A stretch of 64,000 nt of DNA from Erigeron canadensis (taxonomy: Eukaryota > Streptophyta > Magnoliopsida > Asterales > Asteraceae), in contig NC_057761.1 of assembly GCF_010389155.1 (NCBI RefSeq), forward strand, positions 57,596,587 through 57,660,586. The letters are read 5' to 3'. The position numbers were made by a program, and so were the translations under genes. The notes under the pieces were generated by a model that was not told the origin of the DNA, did not search any database, and saw only the letters and a list, made by a program, of their open reading frames with translations. This document shows, piece after piece, positions 23,920 to 33,975 of this stretch; within the stretch, counting starts at the first letter, position 1, and every line of letters begins with the position of its first letter.

Positions 23920-24420
23920 ATGCCGCCGAAATTCGACCCATCGCAAGTCGTCGACGTTTACGTCCGGGTAACCGGAGGTGAAGTCGGCGCGGCGTCATCT
24001 CTGGCTCCCAAAATCGGACCACTCGGTCTGTCCCCCAAAAAGATCGGAGAAGACATCGCCAAAGAGACCGCCAAGGACTGGAAGGGGCTGCGTGTGACGG
24101 TGAAGCTGACTGTTCAGAACCGTCAAGCGAAGGTGTCGGTGGTGCCGTCAGCGGCGGCGCTGGTGATAAAGGCGTTGAAGGAACCGGAGAGGGACAGGAA
24201 AAAGGTGAAGAACATTAAACACAGTGGGAATATAAGCCTGGATGACGTCATCGAGATTGCTAAAGTGATGAGGCCGAGATCCATGGCGAAGGAATTGCAA
24301 GGGACAGTGAAGGAGATATTGGGGACGTGTGTGAGCGTTGGATGCACCGTTGATGGAAAAGACCCCAAGGATCTCCAAGAAGAGATTGCTAATGGTGATG
24401 TTGAAATCCCTCTTGATTGA
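23920..24420 (+). CDS. RPL12: 60S ribosomal protein uL11 (L12), intact copy A
   Basis: Cytosolic large-subunit ribosomal protein that binds the GTPase-associated centre of 25S rRNA with the P-stalk. The single-exon frame of 166 residues has the eukaryotic L12 start MPPKFDPSQ, the N-terminal domain with [21 protein letters not shown] (about residues 19-39), and the C-terminal RNA-binding domain with [20 protein letters not shown] and [16 protein letters not shown], ending EIPLD. Length and motifs match the usual plant protein exactly. The start is fixed by the conserved N-terminus. A frameshifted duplicate lies at 39800-40299. This copy keeps the ribosomal-protein promoter motifs and has no lesion, so it is taken as functional. 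Confidence 0.96.
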   Translation: MPPKFDPSQVVDVYVRVTGGEVGAASSLAPKIGPLGLSPKKIGEDIAKETAKDWKGLRVTVKLTVQNRQAKVSVVPSAAALVIKALKEPERDRKKVKNIKHSGNISLDDVIEIAKVMRPRSMAKELQGTVKEILGTCVSVGCTVDGKDPKDLQEEIANGDVEIPLD

Positions 24421-25323
24421 ATTTGAGGTTGTTTTTGTCATTATCTTATCTTTCCGTTTATCTGTTGTTATCTTTATTTTTAAATGATTATGATATATGT
24501 AGATATATCATATATCTGTCTGTTTTTGAGACATTTTGGTAAAATTCTACTATGTTTTAGTTATGGAGTTTTAATTAATTATGATGCGTTTTCTATATTC
24601 ATTGTGTTAGGAATTGTGATGTTTATTTCTGGTTTTGATTGGTAATGGTTACTAGCATAAGCATTGCGATTAGTATAATAGATGTTCTGTTTTTTTGGGT
24701 TAAGATGGCAAGTTATAGTCATTTCAAGTTTTGATGGTCAGTTTTTAAGAGATAAATGGGCTGGTGTTTGCAATTTAGAAAGGCCATTTTTAGGGAATAA
24801 TGTGATATCAATCAGACAATCAGTGTATCTAGATGGTTTTCTGAGTTTCGGGTTCAGGAATTTGGACAATTCAACCTGAAAGTCGCATCTTAGTTTATGA
24901 AGGAATTTGGTTGTTTGATATAATTACAAAGGGATATGAAATTCAGATTACTTTAGAGATTAAGGCTGAATAGTGAAGCTACATTGTTTTATATGAAACT
25001 GAGTCTGCATTAACAACGCTAGGAACTTATTTGATACCTAATATTCATGCCAATGAAATACACGATAAAGTGTGATGTTGTGACATTTCGCTAAAATGCC
25101 TGATGTTTGCGTTTGAGTTTAACCAGAAACCCGTGTTCATCAATATGAACTATTTTTATCGGGTTTTTTGCGTTTTATTGGTGCTATGAATGGGGTGTGT
25201 TTTGGGTGGGGATTTGTTGTAATCCAAAGCCTTTTTTTTTTTTCATGTCAGATTAACTGGTTTAAAACTGCTGTTAAAACTGTATATGGATTTTCATTTG
25301 TAACACAGTTGATATACAACTTT
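24421..25323. other. 3-prime flank of RPL12 copy A (segmental duplication)
   Basis: Noncoding. Blocks here align by eye with the 3-prime flank of copy B (40300-40510 and 44197-45340), for example the TATATGAAACTGAG and GATACCTA...ATATTC words in the same order. Open frames in this interval (24682-24879, 25168-25389) are not conserved in copy B and are not called. Confidence 0.65.
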
Positions 25324-26058
25324 AGGGGGGTGGGAGTGGTTTCCCCAACCCAAAATTCCCTAAATTTCCACATCACCATCTTCCAATAAAAACCCTCCAT
25401 CTCAAACTTTCCCAATTCACCCCAAATTACCCTAAAACTATGGCGCTACTCACCCCAACCCCAATTTCCAAATCATCATTTTTATTTCCATTTATTTTTA
25501 CTCTATAAATTTAAAACATAAAAAAAACATTCATTAATAATTAAAAAAGTACATAATAATACTGGATGAAAATTTGGAGGCATGAATTGATTTGGATGAA
25601 AATTGGCATGCATTTGTGGATCATTTAGGCGATATTTTGATTTGTTGAAAGGATTTGTTTTGGTTTTCTTTGGATCCATTGGTAATGGGTGTTTATTTTT
25701 TATAAAGAAGAAGTGTTTTTTTTTATAAAAGTGGAGGTTTTTGGATTTGAAGTTTATGTTTGTAATGTTGTTTAAAAGTGGTGTTGGATATATATAGTGG
25801 GTGAAAAGAAAGATGGGTGAGATTTAAAATAAAAAAAAAAAACGGTAAGAACAAGTAACCGTTGGCTGGGCCCATGTCCACGTGGCAGCGGCTAGTTCGT
25901 TGTTTGACCACAAGCGGGCCCCCCACGAATTTCTCTCTCTTCGGCGTTCAAACCCCAATCCGGACACACCTTTCCCCACCCCGACCCACCGGCGGCGGTG
26001 TGCCCGCGCGGGGCCGGGGTTCACCGCGCCTCACCCCGTTACGACTCCCACCCCCCCT
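25324..26058. mobile_element. 735-bp TIR element (AGGGGGGTGGGAGT ends)
   Basis: The left end AGGGGGGTGGGAGT is matched by inverted ACTCCCACCCCCCCT at the right. The homologous position in the copy B flank (about 45370-45400) lacks the insertion, so it arrived after the duplication or was lost from copy B. The last 190 bp (25860-26050) is strikingly GC-rich against the AT-rich surroundings. The small open frames there are byproducts of that composition. No transposase is present; superfamily undetermined. Confidence 0.65.
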
Positions 26059-27672
26059 AGTTTTTCATTGATACACTTGTGACATCTTTATAATTTTGAG
26101 TTTTGGAATCTGAAATTTTGATACAATTTGTGACACCTTTATAGGCTGTAAGCCTGTAACCTCTGCAAATGGCTTTTTATGTTGATTGGTTTAGTTGCAA
26201 TTCATTTACAAGTTTCTCCAACAGCATTCATAAATAGATTCGTAAGTTACCATCTTTTGATAATAATGCATTGAGATTGCTAATGCTCATGGATTTCTAA
26301 AATTTGTCAAGCGTGAAGTCCCTCTTTTTAAGCGTTTTTTTTAGTGAAATTAGCATGGTGTATCTAAACCCTTTTTTTATAAATAGGAAATATGATATAA
26401 CAAAGTATGAAATCTATATTGATAACTGCATTATTTTAATGAAGATTGAAATACATGCCAATGCGAGATTGAATGCTAAAAATCAAGCTGAATGTCTTGA
26501 ACCTAACATGTCAATAGTGAGTTTATCCAGGCGACCGGGCTAGTGAGCTGATTGAAACCAATAAATTTGCAAGATCAGACGGCATGTTCAATTCTAGTTT
26601 GCAAGACGTTGAAAACTAAAGAATTGTAACGGTGGTACTATTATCTTGATGTTTTGATTGACTATCCTAATTTAAGCGGAATAAAACAGTAAAAAAAATT
26701 TGTTTGCTTGGAACTTGAAATGGTAACATGACCAAATTGGTTTCTGTAGTCGTGAAACTTGGAGATGTATACCCACATCAATGAAATAATCCAACTCTAT
26801 CTTCAATTAAAAATTAATTTCTCTCTCTTCCAACTATACAACTCAATCTAACTCAAATTTTCACTCTAATCATTTTTTATTATATTAAAGTGATTTATCA
26901 AAAAAAAACATTTTTTTAAATAGCTCCGTTTTCAATAAAATTTATGTCAAATTGTTCACAATTGAGAAATAAAGAATACTATGTTTTTATATTTTTATAA
27001 AAAGATTATAAAATATTAAAGAATAACCAATAAGGTTTATAACTAATTGTATACAATAAAATATAATAAAAATATCTACCAATGAGGATACAAGATTGAT
27101 GGTACAATTTTAAATTGTTTTTAAGTCTAGATTGATAGAGTTTGCAAGGAATCTTTTATTTTTATTAATTTTTTATTCCACAATCTCAATTGGAGTTCAC
27201 CGATAATGATAGTCTAATGGATACTTTGATGTTGTCGAACTCTTCTTAGTCTAGGTCTTTGGGGATATTTTCCTTGGATTTTCTAAGTTATTTTTCATCC
27301 AATTTAGTACTTTTGAAGTTAAGATCTGGACGTTCATGATGTTTAATTTATAGTTGTAAGTAGTTTGTTTTTCTTCCATCATGTATATGTTGCTTTTTTG
27401 TTCGTCATGTTATCTTTTCATAATGTAACATTTTGTTAATTAGGGACTCACCAGCGGCTAGATAGTACTCGTTTAGTAAGAAATTCATGTGTCTTTTAGA
27501 AAAAATGATGTAGGTGATCATGCTGAAGTTTTGGATGGTTGAGGTTATAATTTCACTTTTGGTTGAGGTTATAATTTGTCTTTTAGAAATTCATGTGTTT
27601 TTTAGAAAAAATGATGTAGGTGATCATGTGTTTTAGAAGTTTGTACCTTTTATGCTTAAAAGAGAGAGATGT
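26059..27672. other. Intergenic, first part homologous to copy B flank
   Basis: 26059-26545 continues the segmental duplication (match with about 45400-45745, including ATTGATAACTGCATT-like words). Beyond that, AT-rich unique sequence. Around 27480-27640 a 50-60-bp segment (GAAATTCATGTGT...ATGATGTAGGTGATCATG) occurs twice as a direct repeat. No gene seen. Confidence 0.5.
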
Positions 27673-28076
27673 GAGTTTGGGGCTGTTATACATTTAATTT
27701 GGGTGAAAAACCCCTAACGTACCAATATTTTAATATTTTAAATAAATGCTTGCTCCCATGATTTTTATGGTTTAAAAAAAGGTATGTGAGTGGTTTTTCA
27801 CCCAACCTCATATTCTCTTCCCCCATATATATATATATATATATATATATATGGGGGAGAAGAGAATATGAGGCCTCATATTCCCTCCCCCCCCCCCCCC
27901 ATATATATATATATATGGGGGGAAGAGAATATGAGGTTGGGTGAAAAACCCCTCACATACCTTGTTTTAAACCATAAAAATCATGGGGGGTCAAACATTT
28001 ATTCAAAATATTAAAATATTAGTATGTGAGGGGTTTTTCACCCAAGTTGGGTGCATAACAGCCCCATACTCACTTT

Positions 28077-28112
<36 letters not shown>

Positions 28113-28290
28113 TGGGAAAAGAGAATATAAGGTTGTCCGGTACCTAAGCTTAGGTGTGGAACCCCTCATATAAATTTTTTTTAATATTTATTGTTTAATG
28201 ATTAAATGCTTGGGCCCCCATGATATTTATGGATTAAAAAAATAATATTTGAGTGTTCCACACAGTGGAGGCCTAGAGGGTGTGCAAACC
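27673..28290. mobile_element. Nest of (TA)n-flanked MITEs
   Basis: Two copies of the same family as 3629-3796 (27673-27826 and 27918-28079) face each other around TA runs and a poly-C run. A third, divergent and truncated member (from about 28107) carries TACCTAAGCTTAGGTG in place of CACCCAACTTGGGTG. TA microsatellites separate all units. Coding potential is nil: the 74-codon frame at 27790-28014 translates the TA repeat. Confidence 0.7.
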
Positions 28291-28335
28291 CGATTCCCAA
28301 CAGAAGCATAAATTTTGAGAGGGCATAATTTTTTG

Positions 28336-28337
<2 letters not shown>

Positions 28338-28387
<50 letters not shown>
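28338..28387. repeat. (TA)n microsatellite
   Basis: About 25 TA dinucleotides directly upstream of the hAT transposase remnant. Confidence 0.9.
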
Positions 28388-28389
<2 letters not shown>

Positions 28390-28394
<5 letters not shown>

Positions 28395-29580
28395 TAAAGG
28401 AGGTGAATATAATGCGCAAGAAGTTACAGTTGAAGGATATGCATCTCGATGTTGCTATTAAAGAAATAAACAAGTTAATTCAATATTTCATGGATTATAG
28501 AGAAACGGGGTATTCATCCGATATTTTCACAAAAGCGTGTGATTCATAGGAATAAACAGTTCCATGAGAGTTCAAGTAGCCAAGAAACTTCATTTACACC
28601 CAAAGAGAACTTTAGAGTCAGTTATTTTTAATACATTGTTGATCAAGCTCGTTTTTCACTTGAGACAAAATTTGAGCAATTCAAAGAGTATGAAATATTG
28701 TTTGGTTTTTTGTTTCCACATAACTTGAGGATAATTGAAGATAAAGAGCTTAAGTTGTCATGCAACTTTCTTGAAAATGCACTCATGTTTGAAGAAAGAT
28801 CGGATATTGAAGTTGATGAACTTTATATGGAGTTGAAGTTATTTGACACGTCACGAACTTCACAACCCTATAGATATTTTAAAGCTTTCGAAAGTGCTTG
28901 GTTATTTTCCAAATGCAACCATTGCATACAAAATATTCTTGAATATTCCAATCACAGTTGTATCTGCAGAAAGGAGTTTTTCTAAGACTGAACGGAGTAG
29001 CTCGTTCCCACCCTATTTTTTCGTGTGGAACGCCTGGGAACGCCCCCGGAACGCCCAATCTCGGCCCCGAGGGGCGTTCCACTTCCTTAATATTTATGCC
29101 CCGTTGGATATTGAACGCGAGGCTCCAGCGTTTGGTTTTTTGTCATTTTGCATAGTGTGCCAACTTACCCAATTTGTCATTTTTCCTGCAGCTTTTGAAG
29201 ATACCAACAACCCTTTATTCAATTTTTTTTTAAAAACTAACTCTATTTATATATATATATACTTATTTATATATAAAATGAATGTCTTGTGGGCATTCCT
29301 CCACCCCAAAGGAATGGGGGAAATGCCCCTTATGATTGGTAGTAGACACTTGTCATGCATGGAGTGGAGAAGGAGTATTCCCTTAACCCTCCACTCCCCT
29401 TAGTCTAAGTTGAAGTTATTTAAATTTTATTTACGATCAATAATGTCTCAAGAAAGACTTAGTGGATTGACCATGATAGCTATTGAGAACGAAATTTTAG
29501 AGTACATAAATTATAAAAAGCTAATTAAGCAATTTGTTATGAATAATGCTAGGAGAGCTTCACGGATCATCGGATAAATA
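28390..29580 (+). pseudogene. hAT transposase C-terminal remnant, split by an insertion
   Basis: Scattered frames preserve the C-terminal part of a hAT/TTF-type transposase: an INKLIQYFMDYRETGYSS segment, then PNATIAYKIFLNIPITVVSA and ERSFSK (the hAT dimerisation domain). The domain is interrupted at 28987 and resumes at 29410 with LKLFKFYLRS, MSQERLSGLTMIAIENE and a basic tail. Several stops and frame changes lie upstream. Removing the insertion would bring the two hAT_C halves into the same frame, so the insertion came last or at least late. N-terminal zinc finger and catalytic parts are missing. Confidence 0.8.
28987..29403. mobile_element. 417-bp insertion inside the hAT remnant
   Basis: Flanked by TCTAAG on both sides (28981-28986 and 29404-29409), with weakly inverted ends (CTGAACGGAGTAG against CTAAGGGGAGTGG). 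The interior is rich in GGAACGCC/GGCGTTCC and AATGCCCC words. It encodes nothing recognisable: the 186-codon frame crossing it is an artefact joining hAT and insertion sequence. The family is undetermined. Confidence 0.65.
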
Positions 29581-31500
29581 AGTAACTATTATGGTCTGTA
29601 ATTTTAAAATTATGATCTTATTATGTATATATAAAATGTTTATATATTTGAATTCGGCTAAAGTTAGAGGCATATTTTTCTTTGCTCGACCAGGATGTTA
29701 AAATTTTCAAGGCCACCACTAGTTCAACACCTAAGCTTAGGTATCTAACAGCCTTATATTTCTATCGTCCATATATTTAATAGATGTGTGTTGTTAAAAA
29801 AAGTAAATAAACTAAACCACCATGTCTAGCATCATTTTTGTCTTATGTGGCCTACACATTCATCCAGTCATTCGCCATTTCCAATCTTCATCAAACCCAT
29901 TTTTTTTCTTTTCTTCTTCTTTCATCATTCTTCTTCACAAACAATCAATGATAGATATCCTCCATGTCACTACCTACCTCAATACACTCTTCACAAACAA
30001 CCTGCACGTCATCCCATCCCACAAACATCCTTGATGTTGCTAACTAGTATCCTATCTATAATGGATTGATGATTTATAAATTAAGATGTTCGAGACTTAT
30101 TATTTTACTAAAAAGAAGTATCACGGACATTGTTATCAGTTTTAGAAGGTTGATCACAACTCAAATCACAAATGATTTATAGGATATAAATTTGTTTCTA
30201 ATAAACACCCAAAAAACAATGTTTTTAATAATGTATGTTCATTATCTTTGAATTTTATAGCACCTAAGTTAGAGGAAGCTTCTCAAATTAGGATGTACTC
30301 ACTGTATATCTTCAAATCAAGTATAATATCTTAGGGTAATTAATTTAACACCCGTATGTGTCAGGAATCGAACCCCTAACTCTCTAGAAAAAAACTATAA
30401 AGTAGAAAACTCCCTGACTGGTCTATCACTCCAATGGCAGCAGCAGCCCATCTGGGTTATTGCAAAGAATCTAATACTCGCTGATTTGCATCTTTGAGAA
30501 TGTACATTAATATGATTGATTTCACTTACAATGATGACTTATATGGTCACAACTATATTTACATGGTTTCATCATAGTTACTATTTACTATAATCGATTT
30601 CAAACGATTTATATTATTGGTAAAGTCCATGTAAAGCAACGGAGGAAATAGAACTCATATTATATGATGCTGATTCACTAATATGACTTTTACATAGACA
30701 TAAAAGCAGGACCCCTTTTAGGGTGAATATATGGTATTGCGAGTGTTGACCATTACAGTTCCTACCCATCCCAATCAGGCCCATTTCAAACTATATATTC
30801 AAAGGCCGGTTCAAAGTCTAACCGACCGATTTGTCCGTGTTGATGCTTAGCTCTTTCTTGCTACTTACCCTGGCAAGCAGGACTGTAGGAGGATAAATGC
30901 ATTGACATATGAATAGCCCCCAAGCTGGGACCAAACATGTTTAGTAAAATTGGAGAGCCGGGTATGATAGCAACCTTATGAAAATAAACATCCGCTAAGC
31001 AACTAAGTAATGTGCTTAATCCATAAGAAACCATGATGTACAACTTATGATTTTTATTAAAGATATCAAGTTTAGGTTAGTGAAAACACACATGAAAAGA
31101 AGTCTTGGTCTAGGTATACATAAACATGTAAACAAACAAATATCTATAAATTAAAATTACCAAATACATTATTCATTAAAAAGAATATGATAGTAACGAT
31201 ATAGTTAATGAGCAGCGAACTGCTTGTGTTTTTGCAGGCTAGATTATCTATTGTGATTGAATGTTAACTTCAACCCCGCTTTATACATCATGCAAATATA
31301 TGTTTATAAATGAAGGCTCAAGTGATTGGAAGTGTATCCAATCATAGCCCGGTATGTAAAATATGTATCCAGCTCTAAATATCGCTAATGTGTGTATCTA
31401 ACTTCTATACGTAATAGGTATTGTATGAAGCTGGTACTATTTTTTGTTGAGGCGCCCAACTCATATGGATACCACATGGGATGGAAGCGGAATTTACACA
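29581..31500. other. Intergenic region with a SINE-like piece
   Basis: A fragment at about 29705-29780 (CACCTAAGCTTAGGT, CTAACAGCC) belongs to the TA-flanked MITE family. A tRNA-derived stretch is called separately at 30335-30475. The reverse open frame 30861-31043 and forward frames near 29.83-30.06 kb show no recognisable domain. No gene supported. Confidence 0.45.
30335..30475 (-). mobile_element. tRNA-derived SINE fragment
   Basis: On the minus strand a box B-like GGTTCGATTCC lies about 60 bp after a box A-like TTGGAGTGATA. This is the layout of the tRNA head of plant SINEs. It is not a tRNA gene, as no cloverleaf with an intact acceptor stem is evident. Boundaries approximate. Confidence 0.45.
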
Positions 31501-31539
31501 AGCAGACATAATAAGATTATACTAAACTCAATACAAATA

Positions 31540-32060
31540 CAACAAAACAAAATTTCTTACACATATTAACAGTGTTGTGTTTGTCAGGCATAACAATGTC
31601 GATGTTCTGATTGCCTTTACTGTTCATATAACCGACTGCTTCATATAAGACTTTAGCTTCTTCAAATTTCTTGTTCTCAACTTCAAGTGACTGATCTGGG
31701 GAGTCAAGTGTGGATGTGATGGACAACTCGGTCCCACACTCTAAGCCACCGTTCTGAAATTCCTTTTAACTAAGGGAAGCCAAGTATTCATCTGCTTCAG
31801 TTCAACTTTGCCACCAGCTTTACGTCATTATCCTAATCAGAATAACTGACCAGTTTCAAAGGGTCGGAAGAAACGACATCTGTAGGCGGACCTGCCTCAT
31901 CATCTTAACTAAAAGAACCAACTGATCTATGGATGAATCGGTTTCATTATCTTAATTAGAAGAATTGGGTGACTCCAACTGGTTGATCTTAGAAGTCAAT
32001 TCCTCAAACCTTGACCGGGCAGCAATAAATGCTGGATTGCTCGCTTTCAGTAAGTGGGTT
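31540..32060 (-). pseudogene. IQD31/32-like C-terminal gene fragment
   Basis: Minus-strand frames contain LKASNPAFIAARSRFEELTS, VVSSDPLKLVSYSD-like and ADEYLASLS-like words, ITSTLDSPDQS and EEAKVLYEAVGYMNSKGNQN. These resemble the C-terminal region of plant IQ-domain proteins of the IQD31/32 type as I recall it. Several in-frame stops and frame changes make it non-functional, and no IQ motif is present. The family call is moderately confident. Confidence 0.5.
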
Positions 32061-32559
32061 CAATTTCTAATACCTGATTCTTAATAATTGGTCTGGATTA
32101 AGTTTCTAATACCTAATTCTCAATAATTGGTTTGAGTTCGGTTTCTTCACACAAAAGCTCCATAAAACTTTCCAATGATGCTGGTCGCCTGGTTGTACTC
32201 TGTGTGGTAAAAGAAACAACTTGCAATGTGATACTTCATGCCCTTTTCCAACCCAAATGTTCTTCATCACGAAGCACCCACATGAGCCAGCTATGGAAAT
32301 AGATGGATGAGTAGATTCAACAGTAAAGCAACCTGCATAGGGTGGTAAAAGAACAATGCATCAACTAACCAAATTAAAATAGCTATTAAGTTGAATCACG
32401 GGTAAACTACAAAATGTAAGAGCCTAAAACGGGAACAGGTCAAATGGGTTGAATGAAGTGGCTATGGTCAACCTACCTCGTCTCTAACCACCAACCCGCC
32501 CATTTTGCCACCTATATATTCGATACCATTCGGGCTAAAGATGTATATTAAAAGAGTTC

Positions 32560-32900
32560 AACCAGTTTATCACAAATATATGACAAAAGCTATTAAGGCG
32601 ACAACCTTGTCCCTGAAGTTATCAGAGTTTCCATGGACATCTTTAAACCCCCGAATAATATCTTGCAATGATGTCAGGACAAAGAAATATTGTTGCTTTA
32701 GCCATAGTTCCTTTCCATGAAAATGCAGAAAAGAAATTTTCAAAATGTGCCCACATTTAAGCAAGTCATGAAGGTGTCATACACATGTACATATGAATAT
32801 GTAAGAGCGATCACCGGGATACTAGACATTGCTTATTATCTCCGCCTTTTGTCTGTTACAATAGCATTGATATAATCTCCAGTATTATAAGACACTCCTC
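32560..32900 (-). pseudogene. Alpha-glucan phosphorylase-like (GT35) gene fragment
   Basis: Minus-strand frames read YNTGDYINAI, then after a decayed stretch [24 protein letters not shown] and NFRDKVVA. This is the order of the phosphorylase segment FNxGDY..GKxLRLKQQYF..SLQDIIxRF..FPDKVA that precedes the NDTHP motif. The NDTHP motif itself, the rest of the protein and any pyridoxal-phosphate region are absent. Stops interrupt the first part. It is a relic, with no evidence of expression. Confidence 0.65.
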
Positions 32901-32999
32901 CAATTATCAACCCAACCTGACATCATCCGTACCAAAACTACCTACAATCATATTCACAATAAATGAAAGGTGATGATCATGGAAAGTTCCTTTGCTGCT

Positions 33000-33975
33000 G
33001 CCTTCCCAGCCACTGCTCCAATCCTGTCTCGTATTTCTGAAGCAACATTTGTAATGTCATAGTTGTCACTAAACAAACATATATAAACTTTTATAAGTCA
33101 CTAAACATTGGATCAATTCGGAAAAAAAAAAAAAGAGAAGTAACTAACTACTTAATGAAATATAGCAGCTTATGAAGAAGCATTAAAACTCGTCTGACCA
33201 TTGTAGATGTCTAAATTAGAGAAGAATTAGCAAAAAAATATATTTAAGTGACCATTGTAGATGCCATGCTCCACAATTTTGACACGGTTTTTCGGTTATA
33301 CAAAAATGACTCAAATAGTCATAAAATTTTTAATAAGTAAGCCGGTAGAGATTAGAGTACTAATTACATAACTTGGCCTTCTTTCTGATTTCATAAATAC
33401 TTGATATTATTATTAGCAAGTGGGCTTGCGTTGAACTCTAAAGTAGTAGTCACTTACCGACTCTAGAGACGTACAGGAGGCATTTGGATATATCTTCCAA
33501 TGTATTGTTAATACATCTTCATTGACAACAACCATTTCCTTGGGATATAGAACACCGAATAAACCCATTTCTTACTAACTAAGAGGCCATACACCTTCAA
33601 CATCCATCATCTTAAAGAAATCTATCCAACTAACACATATTACTTGAAGAGTATTGAATTTAAATCTTACCTCGAGTTACTTCCACGCACTTCACCTAAC
33701 ATTCTATCCAGCCATCATGCACCTTTAGTGTCTACACATAGACCATCAGAATGGTTTATTGAAGTAACCATGTTAGTGAAGTAACCAGTCAAGAGCGACT
33801 GCCCACCTGCAATAACCATTTTGAAATATTACGTTCAATATTAGCAATTGTAGAAGAAACTATTACTAACAAAAATGCTATATACCTTCAACACCCATCA
33901 ACTTGAATTTAAATTTTACCTCGAGTATTGTGCAGAGCATTGTGCATTCCGGCTGTATGATTGAGTACATTATAA
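33000..33975 (-). pseudogene. Remnant of an unidentified multi-exon gene
   Basis: Minus-strand pieces bounded by GT/AG signals, in order: VYNVLNHTAGMHNALHNTR (about 33975-33920); GQSLLTGYFTNMVTS to LGEVRGSN (about 33815-33672); FFKMMDVEGVW, GLFGVLYPKEMVVVNEDV and LTIHWKIYPNAS (about 33650-33465); VRRVLMLLHKLLYFIK (about 33205-33145); DNYDITNVASEIRDRIGAVA (about 33065-32990). A few stops break the frames. Protein-like composition and splice signals argue that this derives from a real gene, but I do not recognise the family. Confidence 0.45.

Noticed and set aside
24123..24441. Reverse-strand open frames across RPL12
   Set aside because: Shadows of the GC-richer RPL12 coding strand; the same happens at copy B.
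25824..26082. Overlapping open frames of 66-69 codons on both strands
   Set aside because: Produced by the GC-rich tail of the 25324-26058 element; no start context or domain.
28843..29403. 186-codon open frame
   Set aside because: It starts in the hAT remnant and runs into the 417-bp insertion, so it is a chance fusion and not a gene.
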